17,471 bases of DNA. Source: Bordetella parapertussis (GTDB lineage Bacteria > Pseudomonadota > Gammaproteobacteria > Burkholderiales > Burkholderiaceae_C). The stretch spans positions 1 to 17,471 of the forward strand of contig CAMDAN010000046.1 in NCBI GenBank assembly GCA_945888535.1, read 5' to 3'. The notes beneath the pieces were generated by a model, which was given only the letters and a program-made list of their open reading frames with translations, made no database searches and was not told the DNA's origin. A program made the position numbers and the translations under genes. Positions 6,448 through 14,986 of the stretch are shown here, one piece after another. The stretch's first letter is position 1, and each line of letters opens with the position of its first letter.

Positions 6448-7605
6448 CTAAGCAAAAGCAACATCTCGCCAACCCCAGACCTTAAGACCTTCGCGTTCAA
6501 AGTTGGATTCGCCCCCATAAAGAATAGTGGGTTCAAGGCTGCTATTTTGAGCAAGGAATTGCCATTTTTTTAATCCTTGTGACCAGTCGCTTGCGTAGGT
6601 ACTTCCAGATTTAATTTCTATGGGTTGTAGGCCTTTTTCATTTTCTACGATGAGGTCTACTTCGTTCCCTGTGTTGTCGCGCCAAAAAAACAGGTCTATG
6701 GGAAGCCCTGCATTCAATCGCTTTTTATAGAGTTCACTGACAACCCATGATTCAAATAGTGCGCCCCTAGCGGCATGGGTTTCGAGTGTCTCTGCTGATC
6801 TGATGCCCATGAGCCAGGCAGCAAGGCCAGAATCTAAGAAATAGATTTTGGGAGTTTTGACCAAGCGTTTTCCAAAATTGCTGTGGTGAGGTCTAAGCAG
6901 GGTCACGATATAACTGGTCTCGAGAACACTCAGCCATTGTTTGGCGGTGACCGCACTGATTCCGCAATCTGCACCGAGTGAAGTCAGGTTGATAAGTTGC
7001 CCTGTTCTAGAGGCACACATTTTTAAGAAGGTTTGAAACTGGCTTAAATTACGTACAGAGATTAATTGGCGTACATCGCGCTCCACATAGGTTGCAACAT
7101 AGTTACTAAACCAGTCTTGCGTTGTGATTTTTCTGTCATAAAGTGCGGGGTACCCGCCTTGTATGAGCATCTGGCTGAGTGAGTTTGGTAATTGGTTCGC
7201 AGCTTTTAGCTCACGTGAGCTTAATGGGAGTAACTCAACCCGCCCAACCCGACCCGCCAGAGTTTGGGTGATACCTTCAATAAGGTCAAACTGCGCCGAG
7301 CCTGTAAGCACAAAATCGCCCATGCCCCCGCGTTCATCCACCACACCTTGCAACCATGAAAGCAACGAAGGGCAACGTTGCACCTCATCCAACACCGCGC
7401 CATTCGGAAAACGGGCTAAAAAGCGCTTCGGATCGTTTTGTGCAAATTCGCGTTCGTCCGGATTTTCCAGGCTCACGTAGGGCTTACTTTTGAAAACTGC
7501 TTTGGCCAGTGTTGTTTTTCCTGCCTGTCTTGGCCCTGTGATGGCGACGACTGGGAAGCTTTTAGCCAGTCGAATTAAGGTTTTCTCTGCATCGCGTGCT
7601 AGCAT
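6448..7605 (-). CDS. AAA+ ATPase with DUF4143 domain
   Basis: 385-residue ATPase of the AAA_14/DUF4143 type. Walker A is GPRQAGKTT (24-32), Walker B VLDEVQ (71-76), and VLTGSAQFDL (99-108) is the sensor-1 strand. The middle part (YVERDVRQL near 173-181, then a winged helix around 195-235) is usual for the family. The C-terminal DUF4143 region has E284 (LFESWVV), D317 (GNEVDLIV) and EIK (330-332), a PD-(D/E)xK-like nuclease pattern. Its cellular role is not established; these genes are patchy and widely exchanged. The ATG has no Shine-Dalgarno and lies inside a 14-base stem that fills the gap to ygjP. It follows lysS and ygjP on the same strand and may be read from them, or from a TATAAT at 7644-7639. 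Confidence 0.9.
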   Translation of the reverse strand: MLARDAEKTLIRLAKSFPVVAITGPRQAGKTTLAKAVFKSKPYVSLENPDEREFAQNDPKRFLARFPNGAVLDEVQRCPSLLSWLQGVVDERGGMGDFVLTGSAQFDLIEGITQTLAGRVGRVELLPLSSRELKAANQLPNSLSQMLIQGGYPALYDRKITTQDWFSNYVATYVERDVRQLISVRNLSQFQTFLKMCASRTGQLINLTSLGADCGISAVTAKQWLSVLETSYIVTLLRPHHSNFGKRLVKTPKIYFLDSGLAAWLMGIRSAETLETHAARGALFESWVVSELYKKRLNAGLPIDLFFWRDNTGNEVDLIVENEKGLQPIEIKSGSTYASDWSQGLKKWQFLAQNSSLEPTILYGGESNFEREGLKVWGWRDVAFA

Positions 7606-7640
7606 TTACAAATCCAAGTTTCAAGTTTGAATTTGTAAAT
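7604..7640 (-). repeat. 14-base inverted repeat filling the ygjP/ATPase gap
   Basis: Arms at 7604-7617 (ATTTACAAATCCAA) and 7627-7640 (TTGAATTTGTAAAT) are complementary at 13 of 14 positions, with a 9-base loop. The outer 10 are perfect. In the minus-strand RNA the one mismatch becomes a G-U pair, so the stem is unbroken. One end uses the last base of the ygjP stop codon and the other holds the A and U of the ATPase AUG. The loop region has a tandem CAAGTTT (7616-7622 and 7623-7628 plus). No T-run follows, so it is not an ordinary terminator. Confidence 0.85.
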
Positions 7641-7644
7641 TATA
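7639..7644 (-). promoter_or_regulatory. Perfect -10 hexamer (TATAAT) upstream of the ATPase gene
   Basis: TATAAT on the minus strand at 7644-7639 overlaps the ygjP stop codon and abuts the inverted repeat. Transcription from it would start near 7632, inside the repeat, about 27 bases before the ATG. No good -35 is visible at 16-18 bases upstream, so promoter activity is only a possibility. Confidence 0.35.
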
Positions 7645-8188
7645 GTATATGTGGGTCTTGCCCCGCCCACAAGCGTTGCCCAGAAGCTTCCAAATGGGTC
7701 AGGTAAACGCGTACCTCAAACTCAAGCTGGTGGTAGGCCGGCTCCATGTGGGTGCAAAGTTGGTAGAAGGCTTTGTCGTGGCCGCGTTCTCGCAGGTGGG
7801 CGAGTTCATGGACGACGATCATTTTGAGAAACTCGATGGGGGTGTCTTTAAACAAACTGGCGATACGTAACTCGCGTTTGCTTTTCAGGCGCGAGCCTTG
7901 TACACGGGAGATGGTGGTGTGTGTTCCGAGGGCGTTTTGAATGACATGCAATTTGCTGTCGTAAGCGACCTTGCTGATGGGCTCGGTGCTACGCAAGGCG
8001 CTTTGTTTGAGGTCTTGCGCGAAGGTGTAAAGCGCCCGGTCGGTGCGTAAGCCGTGGCTCTTTGGGTATTTCGCCAACAGCCAGTCGCTTGCCCGCTGGG
8101 CCGCGAACATTTCCAGAACTTGGTCTTGCGTATCCTGCGGGTAGCCTTGCAAGTAGCGCAGAGAAACTGCAGCTGGCGCGAGGGCCAT
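7640..8188 (-). CDS. ygjP: YgjP-like zinc metallopeptidase (M48-type, HELAH)
   Basis: 182-residue protein with the gluzincin motif VVHELAHL: zinc ligands H127 and H131 and catalytic E128. The block HDKAFYQLCTHMEPAYHQLEFEVRVYLT that follows is the signature of the YgjP/SprT-like group (DUF45), including the likely third ligand. The upstream SRVQGSRLKSKRELRIA segment also fits. There is no signal peptide or membrane segment, so a cytosolic place is expected. The substrate is not known. The ATG lies only 5 bases after the lysS stop, with no clear Shine-Dalgarno, so it probably shares the lysS transcript. Confidence 0.88.
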   Translation of the reverse strand: MALAPAAVSLRYLQGYPQDTQDQVLEMFAAQRASDWLLAKYPKSHGLRTDRALYTFAQDLKQSALRSTEPISKVAYDSKLHVIQNALGTHTTISRVQGSRLKSKRELRIASLFKDTPIEFLKMIVVHELAHLRERGHDKAFYQLCTHMEPAYHQLEFEVRVYLTHLEASGQRLWAGQDPHIL

Positions 8189-8193
8189 GGTGT

Positions 8194-9741
8194 CTAGAGT
8201 TCGCGCCGCAGGGCAGGGAACAAGATCACGTCGCGAATGCTTGCGCTGTCGGTGAGCAACATCATCAACCGGTCAATACCGATTCCGCAGCCACCAGTAG
8301 GGGGCATTCCGTATTCCAAGGCGCGGACAAAGTCTTGGTCAAAGAACATGGCTTCGTCATCGCCGCTGTCTTTTGCGGCGACTTGGGCGTGAAAGCGGGC
8401 CGCTTGGTCTTGGGCGTCGTTGAGCTCGCTAAAGCCGTTGCCAAACTCGCGCCCAGTGATGTAGAGCTCAAACCGCTCAGTCACCTCGGGGTGGGTGTCA
8501 CTGGCGCGGGCCAAGGGAGAAATTTCAACCGGGTGTTCGCAAATAAACGTGGGCTGCCAGAGTTTGTCTTCTACGGTTTCTTCAAAGTACAAAACCTGCA
8601 GACTCGCGAGGCTGCGCGTTGAGAGTTGATTTTTAGCGTCTGTTAAACCGAGCTTGCGCAATGCTTGTGTTAACCATGCGCTATCAAAAACATTCTCGCC
8701 GGCTTCAGTAAATTTTTGGATGGCCTGCACAATAGTGAGGCGTTCAAAGGGCTGCGCCAAATCCACCGGCTTGCCGCCGTAACTCATCTGTAACGAGCCG
8801 GTGGCTTTCAGGGCCGCGTCCCGAACCAACTCCTCGGTAAACACCATGAGGTCTTGGTAGTTCCAGTAGGCTGCGTAGAACTCCATCATGGTGAATTCGG
8901 GGTTGTGGCGCACCGAGATGCCTTCATTGCGGAAGTTTCGGTTGATCTCAAACACCCTATCAAACCCCCCAACTATTAGACGCTTAAGGTATAGCTCAGG
9001 CGCAATCCGCAAAAACATCTGTTGGTCTAACGCGTTGTGGTGGGTGGTAAACGGCTTGGCGTTGGCCCCGCCTGGGATCGGGTGTAGCATGGGCGTTTCG
9101 ACTTCTAAGAAGCCGTGTTGCACCATGAAGTCCCGTAGTCCGCTGACGGCTTTGCTTCTTGCCACAAAACGTTTGCGCGTGTCTTCATCGGTCATTAAAT
9201 CGATATAGCGCTGGCGGTATTTGACTTCTTGGTCGCTGATGCCGTGAAACTTATCGGGCATGGGGCGCAGGCTTTTGGTTAACAAGCGAACCTTTGTCGT
9301 ATGGAGCGAAAGTTCCCCGGTTTTGGTTTTAAAAACCGTGCCTTCGGCGGCTACGATATCGCCAAGGTCCCAGTGTTTAAAAGAGGCGTACAGGTCTTCT
9401 CCAATTTCTTCGCCTTTGACGTAGATCTGAATGCGACCGCCGCTGCTGCCAAAGGATGCATCTTGGAGTGTGCAAAAACTGGCTTTGCCCATGACCCGTT
9501 TGAGCATCATGCGGCCCGCGACTTTGACCTTGACGGCTAATTCAGCGAGTGCTTCTGGGGTCTTGCCATCAAACGCTTCGAACAACTCTGCTGCCTTGTG
9601 GCTGGGTGAAAAATCATTGGGGAACGCCACGCCTTTGCCAGCGGCTTGGTCTTGGCGGATGGCGTTGAGTTTTTCCCGGCGCTCAAGAATCAGTTGGTTT
9701 TCGTCTTGGGGAGCGGAGGCAGCGAGGGAGGCGTCAGACAT
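8194..9741 (-). CDS. lysS: Lysyl-tRNA synthetase, class II
   Basis: 515 residues, full length for bacterial LysS. It charges tRNA-Lys with lysine using ATP. An N-terminal OB-fold anticodon-binding domain spans about 72-155 ([23 protein letters not shown] begins it). The class II core follows: motif 1 around 200-222 ([21 protein letters not shown]), motif 2 at 262-290 ([28 protein letters not shown]), and motif 3 at 486-495 ([10 protein letters not shown]). The end, [13 protein letters not shown], is typical. The ATG at 9741 has only a weak purine run before it. It is the first gene of a probable lysS-ygjP unit and divergent from yggT across 94 bases. Confidence 0.97.
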   Translation of the reverse strand: MSDASLAASAPQDENQLILERREKLNAIRQDQAAGKGVAFPNDFSPSHKAAELFEAFDGKTPEALAELAVKVKVAGRMMLKRVMGKASFCTLQDASFGSSGGRIQIYVKGEEIGEDLYASFKHWDLGDIVAAEGTVFKTKTGELSLHTTKVRLLTKSLRPMPDKFHGISDQEVKYRQRYIDLMTDEDTRKRFVARSKAVSGLRDFMVQHGFLEVETPMLHPIPGGANAKPFTTHHNALDQQMFLRIAPELYLKRLIVGGFDRVFEINRNFRNEGISVRHNPEFTMMEFYAAYWNYQDLMVFTEELVRDAALKATGSLQMSYGGKPVDLAQPFERLTIVQAIQKFTEAGENVFDSAWLTQALRKLGLTDAKNQLSTRSLASLQVLYFEETVEDKLWQPTFICEHPVEISPLARASDTHPEVTERFELYITGREFGNGFSELNDAQDQAARFHAQVAAKDSGDDEAMFFDQDFVRALEYGMPPTGGCGIGIDRLMMLLTDSASIRDVILFPALRREL

Positions 9742-9835
9742 GTATTTTTCTCTATGGCAGTCGGGTTGTAACCCTAGATTCTAAGAGGCTTGCAGCGACT
9801 ATGATCCACTGCTCACTTTTGAGGCTTCAAACACC
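9742..9835. promoter_or_regulatory. Divergent lysS/yggT intergenic region
   Basis: A 94-base gap that must hold both promoters. On the plus strand TATGAT (9800-9805) is a fair -10 for yggT; on the minus strand TAGAAT is a possible -10 for lysS. No matching -35 was found for either, so the exact sites are open. A GAGG 11 bases before the yggT ATG is a distant Shine-Dalgarno. Confidence 0.35.
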
Positions 9836-10408
9836 ATGCTTTATCAAATTATTTCTTTGCTGCTTGATGTGGCCGTTGGTTTGGTCAGCGGCGCATGTTT
9901 GCTGCGCCTGTATATGCAGTTTCAAAGAATTCCGATGTCTGCGCGTGCCGGTAATCCCTTGGGGCCTTTTATTTTTTCGCTGACCGATTGGATTGTTTTA
10001 CCACTGCGAAAAGTGATGCCGACCATGGGGCCTGTGGACACAGCGAGCTTGGTTGCTGTGTTTCTACTGGAGTTGGCTCAGTTTTCGATTTTGTGGCTGT
10101 TACAAGGCGCGGTGCAAAACATGGGCGTGGTGCTGGTCTTGGCGGTGTTTGGAGTGGTTCGCATTGGGCTGTCAACGCTAACGGGCTTGGTCTTAATATC
10201 AGCGCTGTTGTCTTGGGTGCAAACGCGCTCGAGCATGGCGGAGTGGTTAGACCGGTTGGTTGCGCCGTTCTTGGCCCCGGTACGCCGAGTTCTGCCCCTG
10301 TTTGGCGGTATCGATCTTTCGCCGTTGGCGCTCTTGCTGGCTTTACAGGTCGCTGCCTTAATCCTTAACGCACTGCAAGGCTTTGCGGTGATGGCTGTTG
10401 CAGCCTAA
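9836..10408 (+). CDS. yggT: YggT-family integral membrane protein
   Basis: 190 residues with the two-copy YGGT layout. Each copy has a hydrophobic helix, then a conserved R/W and P-rich turn, then a second helix: LLRLYMQF, NPLGPFIFSLTDWIVLPLRKVMP in copy one; ISALLSWVQ, MAEWLDRLVAPFLAPVRRVLP with FGGIDLSPLALLL in copy two. About four to five membrane segments are expected. Members have been linked to osmotic or ion stress and to cell-division or cofactor-associated membrane functions, but the molecular role is not settled. It is divergent from lysS and convergent with accD, only 12 bases apart, with a terminator at its stop codon. Confidence 0.9.
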   Translation: MLYQIISLLLDVAVGLVSGACLLRLYMQFQRIPMSARAGNPLGPFIFSLTDWIVLPLRKVMPTMGPVDTASLVAVFLLELAQFSILWLLQGAVQNMGVVLVLAVFGVVRIGLSTLTGLVLISALLSWVQTRSSMAEWLDRLVAPFLAPVRRVLPLFGGIDLSPLALLLALQVAALILNALQGFAVMAVAA

Positions 10409-10422
10409 GGCAGCAGTTTTTT
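10399..10422 (+). terminator. Intrinsic terminator overlapping the yggT stop codon
   Basis: TGCAGCC-TAA-GGCAGCA forms a 7-base stem with one A-A mismatch and the TAA stop in the loop, followed by G and six T (10417-10422). The T-run runs into the stop codon of the convergent accD. There is no T-run for the opposite direction, so it serves yggT. Confidence 0.65.
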
Positions 10423-11293
10423 AAACCACAGCGTCGCTGGATTGGCGAGTCAACATCGCTAGGGTGTCGGCAATAGTTTTACGAAGTTCACGGCGGTCGC
10501 ATATCAAGTCAACTGCGCCTTTGGTTTGTAAAAATTCCGCGCGTTGAAAGCCTTCGGGCAACGTGACGCGAACGGTGGATTCAATTACCCTAGGGCCGGC
10601 AAAGCCGATCAAGGCTTTGGGTTCCGCGATCACTACGTCGCCCAAAAAGGCAAATCCGGCGCTGACTCCGCCCATGGTGGGGTCGGTCAATACGCTGATA
10701 TAGGGAAGCCCCTTTTTGGCTAGCCGGGTCAGGCAAGCGTTGGTCTTGGCCATTTGCATCAGACTCAACAATCCTTCTTGCATCCGCGCACCGCCTGTCG
10801 CCGTGAAGCATAAAAACGGCACTTTTTGTTCAATTGCAGCTTCTACCCCTCGGGCAAAACGCTCTCCGACAACGGAGCCCATGCTGCCACCCATGAATTC
10901 AAATTCAAAACACGCAGCGATCAAGCTCACACCGTGGACTGAGCCCCCCATCACAATGAGCGCATCCGTCTCACCCGTATTTTCAAGGGCCTCTTTCAAG
11001 CGCTCGGGGTATTTGCGGCTGTCTTTGAATTTGAGCGCATCAACAGGGAGAACTTCTTGGCCAATTTCAAAGCGGCCTTCGTTGTCAAGAAAAACGTTCA
11101 GCCGGGCCCGCGCCCCGATGCGGTGGTGGTGGCTGCAGTTAGGGCAGACATTTTGGTTTTGCTCTAAGTCGGTCTTGTAAAGCACGGTCTCACAGCTTGG
11201 GCATTTAATCCAAAGCCCTTCAGGAACACTGCGCCTGTCAGCCGGATCGGTTTGGGTGATCGTGGGGGGGAGGAGTTTCTCAAGCCAGCTCAT
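10421..11293 (-). CDS. accD: Acetyl-CoA carboxylase carboxyltransferase subunit beta
   Basis: 290 residues, the usual AccD length. With AccA it moves the carboxyl group from biotin to acetyl-CoA, giving malonyl-CoA for fatty-acid synthesis. The N-terminal four-cysteine zinc ribbon is complete (C31, C34, C50, C53 in CPSC and CPNC). The crotonase-like core has [57 protein letters not shown] and [12 protein letters not shown], which line the CoA site. AAAGG lies about 6 bases before the ATG. It follows trpA by 33 bases and is the last gene of the asd-accD run; folC, its usual follower in Burkholderiales, is not here. Confidence 0.97.
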   Translation of the reverse strand: MSWLEKLLPPTITQTDPADRRSVPEGLWIKCPSCETVLYKTDLEQNQNVCPNCSHHHRIGARARLNVFLDNEGRFEIGQEVLPVDALKFKDSRKYPERLKEALENTGETDALIVMGGSVHGVSLIAACFEFEFMGGSMGSVVGERFARGVEAAIEQKVPFLCFTATGGARMQEGLLSLMQMAKTNACLTRLAKKGLPYISVLTDPTMGGVSAGFAFLGDVVIAEPKALIGFAGPRVIESTVRVTLPEGFQRAEFLQTKGAVDLICDRRELRKTIADTLAMLTRQSSDAVV

Positions 11294-11326
11294 AGGGCGC
11301 CTTTGCTTTTTTGGTTTCGATGGAGT

Positions 11327-12148
11327 TTACGCATCCATGGCGTGACGAATTTCTTGGAGGAAATTCTGCGCCGTTATGGCAACCTGCGACCGGGTTTGGT
11401 GTTCAATGAGTTGAATGATTTTGCTACCAATGACCACAGCGTCAGCGACTTTGGCAATGGTCTTGGCCGTTTCTGCGTCGCGAATCCCAAATCCTACGCC
11501 GACTGGGGTGTGAATATGCTTTCTGATGCGGGGGAGCATGGCTTCTACCGCATCGGTATCGAGCGTTCCTGCCCCGGTGACGCCTTTGAGCGATACGTAG
11601 TACACATAACCACTTGCAATTTTTGCGACCTGGGCCATCCGAGCGTCGGTACTGGTAGGAGCAAGCAAAAAGATCAAATCTAAGCCGTGGGCACGCAAGT
11701 CCTGTGCAAAAGCTTCGCATTCTTCCGGAGGGTAGTCAACAATCAAGACGCCATCTACTCCGGCCTCTGCGGCATGCTTCACAAACGGGCTAGAAACGCC
11801 GGGGAGCGGATGTTTTTGGTCGTAGCGTTCAACGGGGTTGGCATACCCCATGAGAACCACGGGCGTGGTTTGGTTGGTTTGTCGAAAGTCCCGCACCATT
11901 TGCAAAACCTGGCTTAAACCAATGCCAAAAGCCAAAGCCTTGTCGCCGGCTTTTTGAATCACGGGGCCGTCGGCGCTAGGATCAGAAAAAGGAACGCCGA
12001 GTTCAATGACATCGGCGCCGCCGGCCACCATGGCATGCATCAACTCAGGCGTTACATCGGCAAACGGGTAACCCGCCGTGACAAAGGGAATCAGCGCTTT
12101 GCGGCCTTGGCTTTTGAGCGCTGCGAAGCTGGCGTTGATGCGGCTCAT
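11327..12148 (-). CDS. trpA: Tryptophan synthase alpha subunit
   Basis: 273 residues. It splits indole-3-glycerol phosphate into glyceraldehyde 3-phosphate and indole, which passes through a tunnel to TrpB. The catalytic pair is at the family positions, E49 ([11 protein letters not shown]) and D60 (SADGPVIQ). The TIM-barrel phosphate-binding segments are seen in [12 protein letters not shown] and [10 protein letters not shown]. The ATG overlaps the trpB stop in an ATGA, with AGGA 8 bases upstream, so synthesis is coupled to trpB as expected for a 1:1 complex. Confidence 0.97.
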   Translation of the reverse strand: MSRINASFAALKSQGRKALIPFVTAGYPFADVTPELMHAMVAGGADVIELGVPFSDPSADGPVIQKAGDKALAFGIGLSQVLQMVRDFRQTNQTTPVVLMGYANPVERYDQKHPLPGVSSPFVKHAAEAGVDGVLIVDYPPEECEAFAQDLRAHGLDLIFLLAPTSTDARMAQVAKIASGYVYYVSLKGVTGAGTLDTDAVEAMLPRIRKHIHTPVGVGFGIRDAETAKTIAKVADAVVIGSKIIQLIEHQTRSQVAITAQNFLQEIRHAMDA

Positions 12149-13443
12149 GCGGCAATTCCTACTTTGTGCAAATGAACTTGCTGCTCGCCGCCTTTAACGC
12201 TTTGGCCTTTGCAGCTGGGGCGGCAATAAAAGTCTCCATTGCTGAGGTCAGCAACAGTTCCAATGTCTTTGTCTCCGCGGCCAGAAAGGTTCACCAAAAT
12301 AGATTGGTCAGGGCGCATCGTTTTTGCCAGTTGCATGGCATAGGAGATGGCGTGGCTTGATTCAAGGGCCGGAATAATGCCTTCGGTACGGCACAGGTAA
12401 TGGAAAGCTGCAAGCGCATCTTTGTCTGTCACACCTACGTACTGGGCCCGCCCGATGTCGTTTAAAAACGCATGTTCTGGGCCGACGCCGGGGTAGTCTA
12501 AGCCTGCGCTGATGCTGTGGGTTTCAGTCACTTGGCCGTTGTCGTCTTGAAGAACGTAGGTTCTGTTGCCGTGTAAAACGCCGGGGCTGCCGCGTTGAAT
12601 CGAGGCTGAGTGTTTGCCACTGTCCATGCCTTCGCCAGCAGCCTCAACGCCGATGAGGCGGGTATTTTCAAATGGGATATAGGGGTAAAAAATACCCATC
12701 GCGTTACTTCCGCCGCCCACACAGGCAATGACTGCGTCGGGTTGTTGGTTAACTGCATTGAGCTTGGCCAGCATGCCGGGCATTTGTGCAATGCATTCGG
12801 TGCCGATCACGCTTTGGAAGTCCCGAACCATCATCGGGTAAGGGTGTGGACCTGCAACGGTGCCAATGATGTAGAACGTATTGTCCACATTGGCAACCCA
12901 ATCGCGCATGGCTTCGTTTAAAGCGTCTTTGAGGGTTCGGCTACCGCTTTCAACGGGAATCACGGTCGCACCTAAAAGCTTCATGCGGTAGACGTTGGGG
13001 CTTTGGCGCTTCACGTCTTCACTGCCCATGTACACCACGCACTCCAAGCCGTAACGTGCACAAATGGTGGCTGTTGCGACACCGTGCTGACCGGCACCCG
13101 TTTCAGCAATCACGCGCGGTTTACCCATGCGTTTGGCCAGCATGGCTTGGCCAATGGTGTTGTTGATTTTGTGGGCACCGGTGTGGTTGAGGTCTTCGCG
13201 CTTTAAATAGATTTGCGCCCCGCCCATTTCGCGACTCATCCGGTTTGCGTGATAAATAGGGGAGGGACGGCCCACAAAATGGGCTAATTCGGATTTAAAT
13301 TCCGCGACAAACGCGGGATCGTTTTGGTACTTCGCGTAGGCAGCTTTGAGTTCATTGATGGCGTGTGTCAGTGTCTCGGAGACAAAGCTTCCACCGTAAT
13401 TTCCAAAGTGCCCTTTGACGTCGGGTTGTTGGTAAGAAAACAT
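12145..13443 (-). CDS. trpB: Tryptophan synthase beta subunit
   Basis: 432 residues from ATG 13443-13441. It joins indole with serine to make tryptophan, using pyridoxal phosphate. The PLP lysine is K92 in [15 protein letters not shown], and the phosphate-binding GGGSNAMG and C-terminal SGRGDKD are present. The N-terminal [20 protein letters not shown] fits the usual start. A GTG at 13452, three codons earlier, would overlap the trpF stop (GTGA), but its Shine-Dalgarno AGGA would be only 2 bases away. From the ATG it is 11 bases. A 30-residue tail (with a CRPSC pair) follows the core. The gene overlaps trpA by 4 bases and follows trpF by 5. Confidence 0.97.
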   Translation of the reverse strand: MFSYQQPDVKGHFGNYGGSFVSETLTHAINELKAAYAKYQNDPAFVAEFKSELAHFVGRPSPIYHANRMSREMGGAQIYLKREDLNHTGAHKINNTIGQAMLAKRMGKPRVIAETGAGQHGVATATICARYGLECVVYMGSEDVKRQSPNVYRMKLLGATVIPVESGSRTLKDALNEAMRDWVANVDNTFYIIGTVAGPHPYPMMVRDFQSVIGTECIAQMPGMLAKLNAVNQQPDAVIACVGGGSNAMGIFYPYIPFENTRLIGVEAAGEGMDSGKHSASIQRGSPGVLHGNRTYVLQDDNGQVTETHSISAGLDYPGVGPEHAFLNDIGRAQYVGVTDKDALAAFHYLCRTEGIIPALESSHAISYAMQLAKTMRPDQSILVNLSGRGDKDIGTVADLSNGDFYCRPSCKGQSVKGGEQQVHLHKVGIAA

Positions 13444-13448
13444 AGGTA

Positions 13449-14180
13449 TCACAATCCTGCAAGGTGTTGGTCAGCGGCCCGAACGGCGGCGACAAACTGG
13501 TTGATTTTTTCGGCGTCTTTGATGCCTTTGAGGGTTGAACCTCCAGGGCCATCGGCTTCGACGCCGGAGCTCACATCGACGGCCAGCGTTTTACAGCGCG
13601 GGCGAACCTGCGCAATGCCGTCGGCCACGTTTGCAGCAGTGAGTCCACCACTCAAGACGAGGTGAGCGTTGACGTTTAGAGGAAGAAGTGACCAATTGAA
13701 TGCCTTGCCGCTGCCGCCAAAACCGTCGACATGGGCGTCGAGCAGCAAGGCTTGGGCGTGAGAGTAAACATGGGCGTATTTTACGAGATCAAAGCCCTGA
13801 CCTGCGTCCCCAAGGGGGATTCTGGCGGCCCGAAGGTAGGGCCGGACGCCATTTTGCGACAGACTGAGACATTGCTCGGGGCTTTCATCTCCATGAAACT
13901 GGGCGTAAGCATGGGGCACGGCGGCTAGCGCTTGCGCCACAAAGGCAGCGTCGTGGTTCACAAAAAGCAAAACTGGACTCACAAAAGGGGGTAAACGCTT
14001 AGCAAGTTGGGCGGCGCGATCCACACTCACCGCCCTCGCGCTGGCCGCGTAAAGTACAAACCCAATCGCATCGGCTCCCCCAGCCACTGCCGCGTCGACA
14101 TCCTCCTCGCGCGTGAGGCCGCAGATTTTGATTCGCGTTCGAATGGGCGTTAGAGCGGGAGTGGAGCTTGAGGGTTTCAT
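13449..14180 (-). CDS. trpF: Phosphoribosylanthranilate isomerase
   Basis: 243 residues from ATG 14180-14178, which overlaps the truA stop as ATGA. It isomerises phosphoribosylanthranilate to the ribulose form in tryptophan synthesis. The general-base cysteine is C20 in RIKICGLTR, and the general-acid Asp is in [17 protein letters not shown]. The C-terminal phosphate site is [11 protein letters not shown] and [19 protein letters not shown] at 14189 in frame is less likely. An extra 12 residues (rich in Ser, Thr and Pro) precede the barrel. trpF is separated here from trpE, trpG, trpD and trpC, as is common in Burkholderiales. Confidence 0.96.
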   Translation of the reverse strand: MKPSSSTPALTPIRTRIKICGLTREEDVDAAVAGGADAIGFVLYAASARAVSVDRAAQLAKRLPPFVSPVLLFVNHDAAFVAQALAAVPHAYAQFHGDESPEQCLSLSQNGVRPYLRAARIPLGDAGQGFDLVKYAHVYSHAQALLLDAHVDGFGGSGKAFNWSLLPLNVNAHLVLSGGLTAANVADGIAQVRPRCKTLAVDVSSGVEADGPGGSTLKGIKDAEKINQFVAAVRAADQHLAGL

Positions 14181-14986
14181 GGCAGCCAATCATACGCAGA
14201 CGTACGCTCGGGAATTGCAAAGTGGGCAGGATAGCGCGGACCCAAGAAATACAGCCCATCGGGAGGAAAGGTCGGGGCTGCAAAGTCACGGTCGCGGGCA
14301 TCTATCACTTCTTGCATCCACGATACCGGTTGCTTGCCAAAGCCAATCTGAACCAAGCAGCCCATGATGTTTCGAATCATGTGGTGTAAAAAAGCATTAG
14401 CTTCAAACTCCATGCGCCAGTAGGCCCCGCGTTGGGTGATGGAAACAGACGCTAAATTTTTGATAGGCGACAGGGCTTGGCACTGTGACGCCCGAAAGGA
14501 TGTGAAATCGTGTTCTCCTACCAAGATCTGCGCCGCTTCACGCATGGCAGTTCCGTCGAGGGGTCTGAACGCCCAACCCACGCGCCCCCCTTCCACAGAA
14601 GGTCGAACCGCCGATTCTTTAAGAATATAGGCATAGCGTCTGGTGCTGGCACTGGCGCGGCAATGAAACGTTGCAGGAACTTCTTGTGCCCATTCAACCG
14701 CGATATCGTGGGGCAAGCCCGCATTCGTTCCGCGCAACCACGCATTCGTGTTGCGTTCAAGGGGGGTATCAAAGTGCACCACTTGCATCAGCGCGTGAAC
14801 CCCGGCGTCGGTTCTTCCCGCGCACAGGGTGGAGACTTTGTGGTTGGTGAATTGTTGTAACGCCGCTTCGAGTTTGTCTTGAACGGTCAGCCCAGAACTT
14901 TGGCTTTGCCAGCCTTGGTAGGCTTGGCCGTTGTAACTGATGCCAAGCGCTATTCTTACGTTGCTCACATCGCTCACATCGCTCAC
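14177..14986 (-). CDS. truA: tRNA pseudouridine(38-40) synthase
   Basis: 269 residues. TruA turns uridines 38-40 in the anticodon arm of many tRNAs into pseudouridine. The catalytic Asp is D60 in CAGRTDAGVHA, the same number as in E. coli. The fold blocks RRYAYILKES, GEHDFTSFRASQCQA and NAFLHHMIRNIMG are all present. It begins with GTG at 14986, overlapping the fimV stop as GTGA. The first codons are a 9-base tandem repeat (GTGAGCGAT), so GTG recurs at codons 4 and 7 and the exact start is uncertain. It is coupled to fimV upstream and trpF downstream. Confidence 0.95.
   Translation of the reverse strand: MSDVSDVSNVRIALGISYNGQAYQGWQSQSSGLTVQDKLEAALQQFTNHKVSTLCAGRTDAGVHALMQVVHFDTPLERNTNAWLRGTNAGLPHDIAVEWAQEVPATFHCRASASTRRYAYILKESAVRPSVEGGRVGWAFRPLDGTAMREAAQILVGEHDFTSFRASQCQALSPIKNLASVSITQRGAYWRMEFEANAFLHHMIRNIMGCLVQIGFGKQPVSWMQEVIDARDRDFAAPTFPPDGLYFLGPRYPAHFAIPERTSAYDWLP
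14960..14986 (-). repeat. 9-base tandem repeat at the truA start
   Basis: GTGAGCGAT occurs twice in a row and is followed by GTGAGCAAC, so two perfect copies and one imperfect copy sit at the very start of truA (protein VSDVSDVSN, read from the + strand at 14963-14986). Each copy has an in-frame GTG, and the unit length keeps the frame if copies are gained or lost. Confidence 0.85.

Noticed and set aside
8062..8622. 186-codon plus-strand open frame
   Set aside because: It is antisense to ygjP and lysS, both certain, and its protein has no recognisable motif.
13441..14190. Trp-codon leader peptide or attenuator before trpF or trpB
   Set aside because: The genes are separated by at most a few bases or overlap, so there is no room for one, and no Trp-rich short frame is seen.
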